NCBI GenBank assembly: GCA_022385755.1
Contig: MU278349.1
Coordinates: 744,001-808,000 of the forward strand
DNA from: Trametopsis cervina
Taxonomy: Eukaryota > Basidiomycota > Agaricomycetes > Polyporales > Irpicaceae
Length of the DNA: 64,000 nt
Direction: 5' to 3'
Numbering within the stretch: position 1 is the stretch's first letter; each line of letters starts with the position of its first letter. Of the stretch, positions 11,189 to 24,400 are shown in pieces. The translations under genes were made by a program, and so were the position numbers. Below the pieces are notes generated by a model, which saw nothing but the letters and a program-made list of their open reading frames with translations, made no database searches and had not been told where the DNA came from.

Positions 11189-13220
11189 CTACTCCGACGC
11201 AGCATAAAGCACAAGACGATCGGTGTTATCTAGCCACAGTCGCAAATCTTCGTCATCCAGAAGATTCACGAGGGCATTATTGACGCTATCCCGGTATCTG
11301 AGGGTCGTAACGCTCTCGCCCAGCCTTGCTTGGACTTTATCCATCAGCTGCTCGTGCGTCACGCGCGGATGCACTCGAATCGCTACCAAGTCATCAGATG
11401 ATTTATCGAAAATCTTGATCTTGATGAACGCAGTCTGTGGAATCGAAGAGGATATTGGGGGAGTTGCTGAGGAGGGCGTTCGCCTTTGGCTGGATACAGA
11501 GGTTGACACAGAAGGCGCATGAGAGGAGCGTGCAGGTGAAAGGTCGTTTGAAGATGCCATGGAAGAGCGAGGATAGCCGTTTGCCTGATACGTGTCAATC
11601 TCCAAAGATGGGGAGTTCCGCATGTGCCCGTAGCTATCGACTCTGTCCATTGCGGAATTTGTGCGTGAACTTGACCGCGAATGCGCCATGTGTGGATGCG
11701 ACGTCCCGGTCTTGTACATAGATGCAGTAGACTCCGCTCTGTGGTGGCGATCTACGGGGTCATAGCCGTATGTATCGCTACTTCGACCTTTCCCGAAGTG
11801 ATCACTTTCTTCGTATCCAGAGTCCGGACCGGCAGAGAGCCGCATATTCGATATTCGCTGGTTGAGACTGTATTCAACATCTGGGGTTACGGCCGAGTTG
11901 CCATCGTAAGATATCGCTTCTAGAGCCTGCACTTGCGGTTCAATATCAGCCGCAGCATCCCCTGGTTTCGTAGCGAGAAATTCGCGAACGATCTCGCTCT
12001 CGATGACACTCCGAGCTCCTTGGGCTGACAACCCACAGAGCTCGTGCAGATAGTCGTCTAGCTCCTGGCGTCGCGTGAGCGTGATGGCACTGTCCACATG
12101 GGGTACCGGCCCCGGCATATATGGAAGTATACGGCCTGTGCTTTGACGACCAGCCTCTCGGGGAAACGTGTCCAGCAGCGCGACCTGAAAGTCATAGAAG
12201 TCATTGTAGGAGCGGAATAAGACAAGCTCTTTTGCGGGCGGAAGGGCTCCAGTCCCATATGGCTGATATATGGCATGAACTCGGAACCAGTACTCGTCCA
12301 TCTCGAAATGAAATGACTTCACATCGGCGGAGATCAGGATGCCTGCAGGAAGGATGTTGTGCAAAGGAGGCTCGTCGATGGGCTGTTGTTGATTGTATGG
12401 ATGGGGGGATGGAGCATCGAGTTTTACCGCAGGTGAAGCAGCTGATGATCGTAGGGAAGAAGAGGAGGCGACTTGGGGTACGACGGATTCGTCAAGAACG
12501 CCTAACGAGATGGAGTTCGCCTTATAGCTCATAACCTGCCTCTTCCACTCTTCGACAGGCGGAAGGGCTCCCCCGTCAATGAGCCTAGCCACATCTTCCA
12601 CCGACTGTCCGGTTGCGGGATCGCGAAGTTCCACGAAAGCGACCGGGATAAGGCCGGGTCGTCCCAGCTTCCCGATAGGTTTGGCGACCAGCCATTCGCG
12701 ATTGGATTGCGCGACAACAGTGATAGCATCTCCTGCCTTGGCATCCAGTTCATCTGCACGTTCCGCCGTAAAATCGTGGAGTACAACAGCATAGAACGTC
12801 TGGGTTTTGGGGGTGGAGGGAGTCTCTGGACGCTTGGCGGACATAGACATAGACACGGGCGTCCGAGGTCTACATGACACACAGTCTATATAGCTGAGAC
12901 ACATGTGAGATGTATGAAACGTACGTTGCTGATCCCTTCGCAAACTCCTCAAACATATCAACTCGTACTAGCCCTCGTGCGCCTGTGGAGGGATTGTGGG
13001 CCTCGTACCACTGCCCATCCTTGGGGTCGTTCAAAACATGGAAGAAATCGCCCTTTTCAAACGACAGCTGGTGTGGGGAATTTGATCGGTGAGACTGGAT
13101 GGCACGGATAACTTTGACGGGTGGTTGTATGGCGGTAAGCGTAGGTTTGGATAACGGCGGCAAAGGGCTAGAGATGTGCGGCTCTTTATGGCTGCTGAAC
13201 GACTTGCGGATGTTCTTCAT
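11189..13220 (-). CDS. BEM1: BEM1/Scd2 polarity scaffold (SH3-SH3-PX-PB1)
   Basis: This scaffold links the Cdc42 exchange factor Cdc24 and PAK kinases at sites of polarised growth. The model has two exons, 12925-13220 and 11189-12869, and a 55-nt intron; it translates to 658 residues. The domain order is complete. The first SH3 covers residues ~38-95 (VKVIRAIQS...HQLSFEKGDFFHVL...GQWYEA). The second SH3 is at ~122-178 (FYAVVLHDFTAERADELDAK). The PX domain runs from ~265 to 385 (FHFEMDEYWFRVHA, LVLFRSYNDFYDFQ, RILPYMPG). The C-terminal PB1 (IKIKIFDKSSDDLVAIRV...LLDDEDLRLWL) would bind the PB1 of Cdc24. The linker between PX and PB1 is Ser-rich. I chose the ATG at 13220 because the frame has no other ATG close upstream of the first SH3. 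The assignment is secure. Confidence 0.95.
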
Positions 13221-14116
13221 CACTTGAAGTTACAGGAATATACAGGTAGAATGTCGTGAGGAGGCGTGAAAAGGATGAGGGTCGTGAGAGGAGTAGAGAA
13301 GACGGTAATCCTGTCTCATGCAACCCAGTTGTTACCAGAACCCGCTGAAAGTAGTAAATCCAGTTTTCCCACGCTTCCCTTAACAATAATAGATGTAGCA
13401 TAGACGCTCACTCTCGGAGTTGAGATCTATTGTTTGCCGATCAGTGCGATTCCCCCTCTGTGCGAACGGCGGCAGCGTCTTACTTCGACTGTTACTCGCC
13501 GTTGCATCCGTTGTCCGCACAACAGATCAAAAAACTGCTTTGCTATTCATTGTGCCTCGCTGGATCTTCTCCTCCGGTCGACGTGAGAAGTGATGGATGA
13601 TCAGAGTAATCGCCTGATCACTGACACTGCTCGTCGTCGCACTCTCTCGTCTGCAGATTGCGTGCGGGAACATGTAAAATCTGGCACATACGCCATTGTC
13701 GTCACTGAGACCATAGTTTGCCATCTGTGTGATTAAGTTACCTGTCTTTTACACCAACTAGCCGTATATAGCCTCGTTTATCCTCCCACTGACACCATTG
13801 CCTGCCGCGATCTATTATATTTGCATAGGTGAATGACATATGCCACTTTGAGCGTGTTGACAAGCGTTACGGTGCTGTATTCGAATGCCAAATACACACC
13901 TCTACTGAACGCCGGGTGCTTGAAAACGGTACAAGATGTTCATGCCTACTTACCGTTCTAGGACTAGGAGACTTCAAGCGCTTACGGCTGCTTAATTCAT
14001 GTGACTAGAAACAAGCGTAAACAAACAGCCACTGTTACTTGACAGTAAGCGCCGGTGTACGCTCTCCTACACTGTTTACCTGCCTCAGCTCTTGCACACT
14101 CCATTTGCTGGCCATC
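13221..14116. promoter_or_regulatory. Divergent promoter region BEM1 / NOT3
   Basis: These 896 bases lie between two genes transcribed away from each other, BEM1 on the minus strand and NOT3 on the plus strand. I find no coding segment with recognisable similarity and no RNA gene. Both promoters, and possibly 5' UTR introns, must be here. Confidence 0.45.
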
Positions 14117-16958
14117 ATGGCAGCCAGAAAGCTACAAAGTGTGTGATTATTGGCCAGCCTTCTAGCGCGGTGTCTAATGTTGGGCTACAGCCGAAATTGA
14201 CCGCACGCTCAAGAAGGTGGGGGAAGGAGTCGAACTCTTCGAGAGCATATATGACAAGATGCAAGCGTCGACGAACCAGACTCAAAAGGAGAAACTGGAG
14301 ACAGACCTGAAGACACAGATCAAGAAGCTTCAACGGCTACGCGACCAAATCAAGACATGGGTAGCGAGCAATGATATCAAGGACAAGAGTGCGCTCTTGG
14401 ACAATCGTAAGCTCATTGAAACGGTATGCTCTCCCTATACCCCATACCCCAACATGATCAAGGGTACTGCTCTTTCATCTTGCATTGTCTTTGAAATTCC
14501 CTGTTTACCATCATACTTACCTTCCTCCTATTTCTCAGCAAATGGAGAAGTTCAAGGCATGTGAGAAAGAAATGAAGACGAAAGCCTTCTCGAAGGAAGG
14601 ACTCACGCAGTCTGCGAAGCTCGATCCTAAGCAACAAGAGAAGCTTGAGACGACACAGTGGTTGCAGGGTCAGGTGGAGGAACTTTTGCTACAAGTCGAG
14701 CAGGCAGAGGCGGAGATAGAGACATTGCAGGGTGGTCAGAAGAAGAAGAACAAAGGTGGTCAGCAAGCAGAGCGTTTGGAGACACTAGAACACCTGAATG
14801 AACGGCGGAAATTCCACATCGGACGGCTGGAGCTCATACTCAGGCTGCTGGACAATGGTACAATGACGAGTGAGAGGGTCCACGGGCTGAAGGACGATGT
14901 AACGTACTTCGTGGAAAGCAATACGGTGCGTACCAGTATTTTGCCGTTATACACTAAGCCAATCCCCCTGGTGTGTTACAGGAGGAGGACTTCGACGAAG
15001 ATGAGGGCATATATGACGAGCTCAATCTGGAAGAGGAGGAAGAGAAGTTCGGCTTGGCTCAAGAAGAGCATGAAGACGACGATTCAGACGAAGCTAGTGA
15101 AGGTATATCAATTCAGAGGACCTATATTGCATGACTGATGGTATTTAGACCTTCCTCCTCGGACACCCTCATCAAAGTCGAAGCAACATGACGATGAAAG
15201 TGTAACAAGCAGTAAACGGGATGGCAGTCCTGTACTGAAGAAGGCACCCGTTGCACTCCAACTACGAAGTAGGTGGTTTTACTTTTCGTTTGTCCTTGCT
15301 AACCAAGCTCGCCAGAAACATCAATAGCGTCAGAAAGTGAGTATCCGTTTGCAAAACATACATTATCTTCTCATATTGACTGTCGCCCCAGCAGTAAAGC
15401 TTCCGCCGCCACCAAATTTCGAGCAGAAACCAATGGCATCGATATTGAAAGCCGGCCTCGACAAGCCACAACCGCGACCGGCACCTCTCCCCGTACGATA
15501 TGCAGCGGCTGCAGCTGCTGCGGTCGCTCCTGCACAATCATCCGCTCTGCCTGCTCAAACGCCGACATCAAATGGTTCGAGTCACCCTCCTGCTCCGACG
15601 GCCCCGTCAATATCCACGTCAATATCCACGTCGGCAGACCAAACATCGGCGGTGACGACATCACCAAGTTTGACCCATCCTTCGTTGACGAGCCCTGTGA
15701 TCTCATCTGCGGCGTCAAACTCTGCTGCACCGATAGACGGCTCATCTTACGACTCTCCCCTGCTATCTGAAGCACCTGAAGCATCCGCTTCATCGTCAGC
15801 GAGAAACGGTAATTATAGACATGCCTATTCATCAGTCGTGGCTGATAATCAGTATTTCAGGTGTGTCCGCCTCGCCATCGATGCTGTTTGCATCACCAGC
15901 AGCGGTAAGCTTTACGATATGCGTACTGTCTACGTTGCGTTACTAATAGCATTATATTACTCAGCACCCGCCGGCTACTTCACCCTCAGCGCCATTAGCT
16001 AACGGCGCAGCAATACCTCTTTCGTCAGGGCAATCTGGACCATCATCGTCTGCGAATCAGGCCCAGCCTCATCCTCCGACACAACAGAACGGAACCTCTG
16101 CAGCACAGCAGCCGCAGCCGCAGTTCCCACCTGGTATGAAGGCACCCGTTGTGGAAATATCGCCCCCAGGCATTGTTGCCGCACCACAACAGCAAGCTGG
16201 CACGCGGCCGACATCGACTGCTCCTCAGCAAATACTTTCACGACCAAACCCGTCAAGTGGCTTCCCCGGTTCTTTGTCAGACCTTGTGATGTCTTTCGAA
16301 AATGTCAAGCAGAAGGGTAAGTCTCCTCTGGGTGACCGTTTTCTGAACTTCGTGATTTGCAGCGAGCATCACCGTTGACAAATTACAAATCCACAGCCCC
16401 TCACCGCATGTCCAACCTTGACCAGGTACACAAGCTTCTAGAAGGCAGCTACTCAAGTATGCCCCAGCCACAAGACACCGAGAAGTATGTCTTTATTTTG
16501 TTCTCACTATCATTTTAGCCAACGGACGATACCTGCAGGCCGAAATACTACGTACCGAGGAATCCCTTCCAGACTCCTTCATATTATCCGCAAAGTCCTA
16601 ACCCTGTTTTGAACACGGCTGGCATCTTCTCTCAGCTTGACGTCGAGACACTGTTCTACGTATTTTATTATCACCCTGGGACCTACCAACAGTACGTGTC
16701 CTCGCTGTTACCTCATTACAGTCAAATGTTGATGTTTTTGCACTCTTGCGAAGATACCTTGCGGCGAAGGAACTGAAGAGGCAATCATGGAGATTCCACG
16801 TTAAATACTTGACATGGTTCCAACGACATTCAGAGCCCCAAGCAATCACCGAGGAATACGAGCAAGGTGTCTATGTATACTTTGACTGGGAAGGCTCATG
16901 GTGCCAACGCAAGAAGAGCGACTTCCGCTTTGAATATCGATATCTCTCGGAAGACTAA
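14117..16958 (+). CDS. NOT3: CCR4-NOT subunit NOT3/NOT5
   Basis: This is a subunit of the CCR4-NOT deadenylase complex, which shortens poly(A) tails and represses translation. The N-terminal helical domain is classic: MAARKLQ joined to [16 protein letters not shown], then [40 protein letters not shown] and KAFSKEGL. The first exon is only 22 nt and the start at 14117 is fixed by it. The middle is a Ser/Pro/Ala/Gln-rich linker (about 15390-16310). The C-terminal NOT box gives [39 protein letters not shown] and [20 protein letters not shown], ending at 16958. About a dozen short introns must be removed, giving roughly 700 residues. The fungal NOT3/NOT5 naming is interchangeable here. Confidence 0.93.
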
Positions 16959-17207
16959 GCATTCCGCTAGCGTCTCCATTCGTTCCTCTCATTCCGTTTG
17001 ACACTTATAATAGTATTGAACCGTCACTCATTCCATTATTTTTCTGTTCCCTCTCTTGTGCAGCAATGTCTGCGTAGTGCAACAAATGATGTATCCAGTT
17101 GTACGATATCCTTGAACAATGAATGCACGTCCTGATATCTTAGACCCGTTGATGCCATTAAGACGTTGTCATTAGTGGAATAATATGTATGCGTATAGAT
17201 TCTAAGG

Positions 17208-18032
17208 TCACTCCATGACGATAACACCGCCAAGGTCCGTGAATGTCTTCTTAAGCTTCTCGGCGTCCTCTTTGGGGACGTTCTCCTTGAGCATTTTCGG
17301 TAGAGACTCGACGAACTTCTTAGCCTGAAGACACAAACACAGTCAATAATAAATATGTGTCCATGCAACAAGTACGTACATCCATGAGTGTCAAGTTAGG
17401 AATCATAGCCTTGACCTCCCGAATGATCTTGGGCTTGGAGGTCGCTTCAAAGGACTCCAGCTTGACGTTGAAGATGGTCTTCTCTTTCGGCTTTTCCTAC
17501 CAGGCACACGTAAGAATGTAGTGAAAAGTCAGGTTAAGTATGGCGCACCTCTGCTGGCGCCTCCGACGCGGCCGGTGCTGCCGCAGCTGCTGGTGCAGCA
17601 GAAGGCATAGCAATCTCCTGGATATTCAGTCGTGACTAGAAAGCTTCAAGTTTAATTCCAGATGTTCACAGCCCCACTGCAGGAAGGACTGACCTTCAGC
17701 AACGTCACCAGGTCAGCGGCTTGCAGAAGCGTCAAGCCGGATATGTCGTCTACAATCTTGATGAGGGTAGGGTCGGAAGACAGAGTGGGTGCTGGTGAAT
17801 CAGCTGGGGCTGCAGTGGCGAGCCATCTTGACGAGCCAGCGACCGAACTGGAGAGGCGTGTTGAGTGAGTTGAGTGTCAACACATGAAGCGTGCACTCGT
17901 ACCGTTGAATGGGACGCGCCCTAACGGCTGTACGCAAAGCAAATGCACACCGACTCTACAAATACACGCAGAGAACAACGTGAGTACCGCGACTGAGGAA
18001 GACTGGGAAGTCGTGTGTGTGCTCACCGCCAT
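17208..18032 (-). CDS. MRPL12: Mitochondrial ribosomal protein bL12m (L7/L12)
   Basis: This is a stalk protein of the mitochondrial large ribosomal subunit that recruits translation GTPases. The start exon encodes only Met-Ala (18032). It is followed by a basic leader typical of mitochondrial import (SRCAFALRTAVRARPIQR). The dimerisation helix pair reads IKIVDDISGLTLLQAADLV. An Ala/Pro hinge (AAPAAAAAPAASEAPAEE) leads to the globular C-terminal domain with KTIFNVKLESFEATSKPKII and LPKMLKENVPKEDAEKLKKT, ending GGVIVME. Several introns of about 50-60 nt interrupt it, including one within the hinge and one after DLVTLLK. The protein is about 180 residues, the expected size. The conserved C-terminal domain makes the call secure. 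Confidence 0.92.
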
Positions 18033-18451
18033 AGTTGCTGGAATGTAGAGTGAGAGCGGCAATTAGCGGATGCAGCAGAAAATGGCCGAGGGACCGTGGG
18101 CTGCCGGCATTGACCGCCGTGACGCCGACCGAAACTCATCAATCCGGCGCTTAGAAGACTGACTAGTTCTGCCCAAAGTTGCGGTGAATTTATTAAATCG
18201 CTTAGGCCGACTGAAATAAACCACAGGAAATAGTACGAGTAGCGATATCTATAGGTAAAGAGCGAGGAGAGTTTTAACCAAGTTGCTCCAACCACCCTGA
18301 AGAGGTAAACCCCCAGAGTACGCACCCTTGTTATACCGAGGAGACAACGCGTAACATAAGCACAGAAACTGTAAAATCATTATACCAACTATGAATACAA
18401 GGATCATGAACATAAGCCCTCGTAACCCATCGTAATTATTGCCACCACCCC
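18033..18451. promoter_or_regulatory. MRPL12 upstream region
   Basis: These 419 bases lie between the start of MRPL12 and the stop of the MFS permease, both on the minus strand. The open frame across 18023-18325 shows no protein-like pattern. I see no other gene. Confidence 0.4.
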
Positions 18452-20599
18452 CTAGAGCTGATACCTATAATCCGGGTTCAAATCGCCCATCTGCTGCTTC
18501 TCCTCGTACGTGAGCACGCGCGAGGGCTCCTGCGCCGCCATGCGGTCGCGCTTACGGTTCTCGTACGAGATAAACAGGAAGTACGATATGCAGGAGACGG
18601 CGGAGAGGCAGATGAAGGCGATGCAGATGCTGTAGCCCGGCTTGTATTTCGGGGCGTCTTTGGCGACGAACGCGTATGCGGCGATGATGCCGCCGACTGT
18701 GGGTTAAAAGACATGGATTGGTTAGTAGAAATTAACGGCAACGTGAAGAAATGTACGAACTGTTGCCAAAGCCGACTTGCCAGCCCGTTCCGACGGACCG
18801 TCTGCGATGGCCCGCCACTATCCGAGAGAGCTTGAGTCAGTGAACCGCAGACCCGTAACAGAGGCGACCGCTTACAATTGGTAGCCACCCAGCATATAAT
18901 CACTGGCATACTCGAGTACGCCCCCGACACAGCCAAAAACAAGCCAGCGTATTCAAGATGCGGGCGGTTATGCACGCAGAAGAGGATGACGAAACCTGTG
19001 AGCGAGATCGCTTGTGGGATGAGGGTGAACAGGAACCGGTGTCCGAATTTGTCGGAGACGACGGCGATGGTCATGGACAGCGCAAACGCTACGGCCCATG
19101 GCGGGACTGAAAACAGTTGGGTGCGCACGGCGGAGTGGCCGAGAGATTGAATGATACCGGGAGCGAAGTAGGCTAGGCGACCGTACATAAGTTGAGACGC
19201 GCATACACCCATGCATTACTAAACTCACCATATCCGTAGGCAGGTGCGACAAGTCCGAGGTACATAAATCCGGAAAGGAGCACCCGAGCTGCAGTGGCCA
19301 AATCAGCACACAGGTAAAAGTACTCCTACAGAAACGAACTCACGATCCCGAATAATCTTGAAGACCCCTTTCGCATCCAGAGGCTTGTAGCGTTGCGACT
19401 CGCCAACATCCTGCTGCAGCCTTGCCTTGACGAACTGTCTCTCCTCCTCGGTCAACCACTTGACGTCCTCGGGGAAGTCCGAGATAAGGAAGTAGAACGC
19501 GATGCCAACTAGACACGTCAGGAGACCCTCTGTGTTGAAACCTTGTCAGACCTGCACGGTTCGCGACGATCAGCGGAACGCGGTGCGCTCACCGAGAATG
19601 AACACCCATCGCCAGCCGTGGTATCCCCGCATGCCGTCCATCTTGCCGATGGCGGTGGCAAGTAGACCTCCGAACGCGCCGGCAAGTGTTGTGGAGGAGA
19701 AGAAGAAGGAATAGCGCTTCTGTGCTTCTACTCTTCTATACCACCTACATACGAAAACAGGGTTGAGCATCGATGCGAAGTGTTGCATCGAGTAGGAAAA
19801 TGCCTACATGGCGAGCAGGTAGAAGCACCCAGGGAACATGCCGCTTTCAAATAGGCCTGTCGCAGGATTGAGACTGGGGTTATGCAGAAGTGGTGATTCA
19901 CACTTACCCAGGAATATACGGGCAGTGACGAGCCCCCCAAATCCTTGAGACAATCCCTGGAGACATGTCGTCAAACCGAAGAAGAACATGCATCCTGACA
20001 CTAGAGCGGTAGAACTGAGTAACGGCAACCAACTAACATAAACGCTGCATACTCACACCACAAGTGGGGCTTGAACCGTTTCATTAGCGCATTTGAGGGT
20101 ATTTCAAACAAGATGTATGGTACAAAGCTGGTGCCAACGTCCCCAAAATCAGAACTGCGGCACGCGTTTAGATAGAGACCATATACTCACAATACTACGA
20201 GCGCCGTATTGTATTGGTTGCCGACGAGTTTCAAGTCTGTCTTCAGTCCAAAGAGAGCGGCATTCGAGATGTTCACCCTGCATCATTCATTAGCGAGCAC
20301 GCGAGGCGGTCGCATAAGGACTCCTCACCGGTCTAGAAAGGCCAATAAATAGAGGACACAGAGCACGGGCACAAGACGGAGATCAATCTTTGCCATTAGC
20401 TTGCGCTCGTCGATGTTTGGGAAACGCGTTTTGAGGTCGACTGCCTCATTTTGCTCGTCGTACGTTTTCTTCTCGTCGTACGTGAAGTGGTCGGATGGCA
20501 GAGAGTCGCGCGTGCGCCCAGCAGCTTCGTTAGCTATGAACACGAATAATCAGCTGTGAAGAAAAGAGAGTAAGAGTTGGACGCACTGCTAGTAGCCAT
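18452..20599 (-). CDS. MFS transporter, anion:cation symporter family
   Basis: This is a plasma-membrane permease with 12 predicted helices, of the allantoate/nicotinate/pantothenate permease type (Dal5/Tna1-like). The substrate cannot be read from the sequence. The N-terminal tail (DERKLMAKIDLRLVPVLCVL) leads into helix 1 and the family motif LAFLDRVNISNA. Next come FEIPSNALMKRFKP (helix 2-3 loop), GLTTCLQGLSQGFGGLVTAR, ESGMFPGCFYLLAMWYRR and HGWRWVFILE. A central cytoplasmic loop follows (EERQFVKARLQQDVGE). The second half gives IAVVSDKFGHRFLFTLIP, SSMPVIICWVATN and RSVGTGWQVGFGNIGGIIAA. The cytoplasmic tail ends DLNPDYRYQL. About nine short introns split it. It is related to, but not a close copy of, the two permeases at 59.6-64 kb. 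Confidence 0.88.
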
Positions 20600-21429
20600 G
20601 GGGGTGCGAGAGAGAGGTGATGGACGAACAGAGGCACCTGGAGGACATGAGGAGTGACTCGGCCGAGGAATTTATAGTATGCGATGGCGCTGTCCAGCGC
20701 TACTAGCGTAACGTTGAGTTATCCATGTTCCATTTGCCGGAGAGACTTGTCAGAAGGAGCGTGATGAGCGTGATGGTAGAGTCACCTGAGTTGGATCTAA
20801 TCAATACGCGCTGCCAGAGGAGCCACAGGCATGGCGCGGAGGTCAGATCTCTTGATCGATCGGCTAGAAGTCTCATTTCCGCGCAAACGACCATCCATTC
20901 CTCCTCCCCGAACTCCAGCCTACATACAGCGGCAGTCGCTCGCCGACGTTCACCATCCGTCCATCACATGAACGACCCTGTTCTACATCCTCACAAAAGT
21001 TGCAAAGTCACCCGTGTTTAGCCCGAACGAATGCTATGGTATTGCCAGCCGCAGTGATCGACGCTATCGACAACGTTCAGCTATGGTCCGGGTCTCCCAC
21101 ATGCTCCCGGTTATCCGCCAGCACATCCTAGTCATTCCACTGCACCACAGAAACTATGTATCCGACGCTCCAAGACTGTTAAAGCCTATGTGTGCCTGAT
21201 TAACGGAAGTCGCGAAGCCGCTTCTACTCTATTGTAGGATGCAAGTGGTACCGACCGATGGCGGACCCCCGACTGCTGTGCGTTCCGCCGCGATTTCGAC
21301 ACGCACCAGTTCTCCAACAGCATACAGTAATACAACTTTTCGTAAGCGAAAGCGTACACATGAGATGTAACATATTCATTCTGAGCAACTTATCTGACAT
21401 TGCGTGTGCACTGATCTATACAAATCGGG
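20600..21429. other. Intergenic region with direct-repeat copy 1
   Basis: These 830 bases run from the MFS permease start to the stop of the DUF6535 gene. The left part should hold the permease promoter. The part at about 20996-21323 is a non-coding segment repeated at 25424-25746. I see no gene. Confidence 0.5.
20996..21323 (+). repeat. Diverged direct repeat, copy 1
   Basis: This stretch of about 330 bp aligns in the same orientation with 25424-25746. Shared blocks include cagctatggtccgg, ccacagaaactatgta, ctctattgtaggat, and a longer one starting gacccccgactgctg. By eye I estimate about 80% identity with several small indels, one of about 13 nt and another of 11 nt. It shows no open frame and no obvious terminal inverted repeats. 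It lies just 3' of the DUF6535 gene. Confidence 0.8.
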
Positions 21430-24400
21430 TCACATATCAACCGCGCCGTCTTCCTCCTCCATCCCTTCGCGAGAAACCACGCTCTCCCTACCTCTATACT
21501 GTGATTCACCACCCTCTGCATCACCCTCCCACTCCACATCGTGTTTAGGCTCGCTATACGCGGTGCTAACTACCCGCTCTTCGTCGCGCGTTCCTCTCGT
21601 GTCTACCGTGCCTCTGATGTTGGAGATGGACAGCGAACCGGGGTCCGTTACTTGTTGACCGTAAACGATTGCGGTAGGGTGGACGTCTCGTAACTCTTCG
21701 TGCATGCGTTCAAGCCGTGCGCTTTCGGGAGGCAGGTCAACTTTGCTCCCTGCGCCATATGACGAGGGTTCAAGCGTTGAGGCCATTGCGCCGTATGATC
21801 TAGTCTCACCGCTGTCTGTCCCAGCCCCTGCGTGAGAACCGCTAGGTTCAAAAACTGCAACGAATCTTCCTGAAGAGGATGCTACAGTGCATTAGTACTG
21901 CGTAAGGTATCAACCGCAAAAAACAACTCACCTAATGAGTTTCCTTCATCGCCATTCTCCAACTGGATTGCTTGGAGGGAGCCTGCTACAACAATGTCAT
22001 CCAAGCAGGATACGTTATGTGACGTAGCATCCAGAGTATGAACGGGAGAGCACAGCTCCTCATCGCGGTTGGTGTGGTCGTCAGTTGAACTCGCTTGTGT
22101 CCGACGTGGGGCTGTCGCGTCTGCAAAACAAATCGCTTCGTCCACGACGGCTTCCGATTGAGCATCCATAGGCCCGTGCTTAGTAACTGGCGTTGATTCT
22201 GCGCCAGTATCCCCGTGACGCATCGGGAGCAGAGTTTGGTCTTCAGCACGTAGGCCGTCAATGCTGTCCGGGCTGAGGGGTACCGTATTGACCTCCGCGT
22301 TCTTGATCGCCGCTGCCGACTTTGGATCATCGGACTGCAGCTGGCCGTCTTTGTCCTCGCTGCTGCGTGTCCCAAAAACTTCGACTGAATGCGGTGAAAC
22401 CTCTTCCTCGGCCTGATCCCCATTTTGGGCCGACATCTCTTTGAGGCGACGAACTCGCCAACCCCCGATTCCTGTGTTAGGATCGATCCGCAGGAGCGCT
22501 GAGATGAACTCGTCCGGGATGAGAGAATCCTCCGGCTTGTACATGGCGCGCCACTCCGTGTATGTTACATCTTGGTCCGAGCCCCATACTCCATCGAAGC
22601 GTGCGATTAAGCGGAAACACCACGCGGCAGGGCCCTTGAGAGCATCAGGATTCTCCCCCTGGGTCCGCTGCACGAGCTGCGTCAAAGCGGCGAAGACACC
22701 TCGCCAGGCTAGGGCCAACTTCGAAGCTCGGATGTTACGGGCATACTTTACCAATGACTCAAAGACAACGTGACACAGCCTCAGTGCCCTCTGTCCATCG
22801 ATCTCGGGCGGGAGGTCAGAAGCAAAGGCTGCAATGGCAGCCCTGATCGTTGACAGACCTGGGCAAGCGAAAGTTGAGAACGAGAATATGTAGAATGACC
22901 CATTGCTGACCTTCTGGATCAATGTTCTCCCGAGGTATAAAGAAGCGGTTGGGCAGCTGCAATCGAAAGCACGAGATCCAATACCTCTGCAGCACCTCGC
23001 TTGATCTCAACACCAGATCTTGAATATCATGACTACGCTGAGGGGGCCCTGTGATTGCCATCAATTTGATTATAAGCGAGGCGGCGTCGGCCCACGTCGT
23101 TTCGTGAGAGTGATTGTTTGACGACCCGGGAGCTGGAGTGGCAATCTCTAGCCCGAGCCGTCGTACAAGCCAAGCTATGGTGGGACCGAGCGACTCGTGG
23201 TTCAGCACGAGATCCCACGATGATGATGAGACTTGATTTGGTGTAAACCAGTCGGGGATATCCAGTGCTTCGAAGTATACCTCCAGGAAATCTGTCAGCT
23301 GTGACAAGGATTTCCTAAGATCGAAGTCGCGTTGCTCGAAACGTCGGCAAAGGAGCTTCAGTAGTGACCGCAGTACCTGTACAGAATTTGAGCGCTGACA
23401 GATCCTGCCAAGCATATGGCAGCTATTGCTGTCACAACGATCAAGCCACCTAGGGAGGGTAATCGGAGGGTGCGCAAGTGAGAGAGATAGACGAAGGAAG
23501 AAAGCCCAACGCTCTGGCGATGCAGCACGCCCAATACAGTCCAGAAAGGAAATGATCCGCCCATCCCCAAGATCTCGGTCAGACCATTCCATGTAGTCCA
23601 GGATATTGTGTACTGCCGCACCTGCACGTGGTGTCAAGTGCAGCAAGTCGATAAACCGTGGCTGGTTCACAAACGGGACATTCGTCGGAATCCGATTTCG
23701 TATCAGTTGTTGGGTGAAGGGGATAGCATCCGCAGGCAGGATCTTGCTTTGATGTATTGCGTGCGATATAGCTGCATCTAGTACTTCATCATTTCCATGT
23801 AATCTGTCGGCGTCGAGCAGGATGTCCAGATCGCTGGTGTTGGTTGCAATGGCGGCGGTCTCATCATACGGCCGTGTTTTGTCGTTGAGGCGGCGAAGAC
23901 ATCTCTTCGCCCACCGCTGAACTGTGGATGGAACAGGTATGTGAGCTGGCCGAGATGTGGTATTTGCAGTGGTGGAAGCCCCTGCCGCATTACGCCCGTT
24001 GCCTGCCTGTATATTCTGTAGCACGGTCTCATAAAATCTCCGTAAACGGTTCCGCGTGAGTGTCGTCAATGTATCAAGTGCAGGTATCTTGTAAGGACAG
24101 TGTGCTGAGAAGACGGGGCAGATGGTGGCGGAAATGTAGAGAAATGCCCAAGCGGACACGAGTGGAAGGGTCGTGTTCTTGACACTTGGGTGCACGTCGG
24201 CCGTGAAGTAACATAGCCCAACAAAGAAGAGACCAAGCGCGATCTGGAGGAGAAATGGGAGGAAAGACGATATGCCGAGCACTTGCCACTTCTCGAGACC
24301 ATTTCTGCGGAAATGACGGATCCGCATGCGATTCATCGCGAACGAGGTCGTAAAGGTGGTGTATTGGCGGAGCCATTGCTTTACGAGTATTGCAAAGGAG

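Noticed and set aside
18460..18485. GGTTCAAAT-like string resembling a tRNA B box
   Set aside because: It lies in the last codons of the MFS permease and there is no matching A box or cloverleaf around it. No other B-box-like string in the window had one either.
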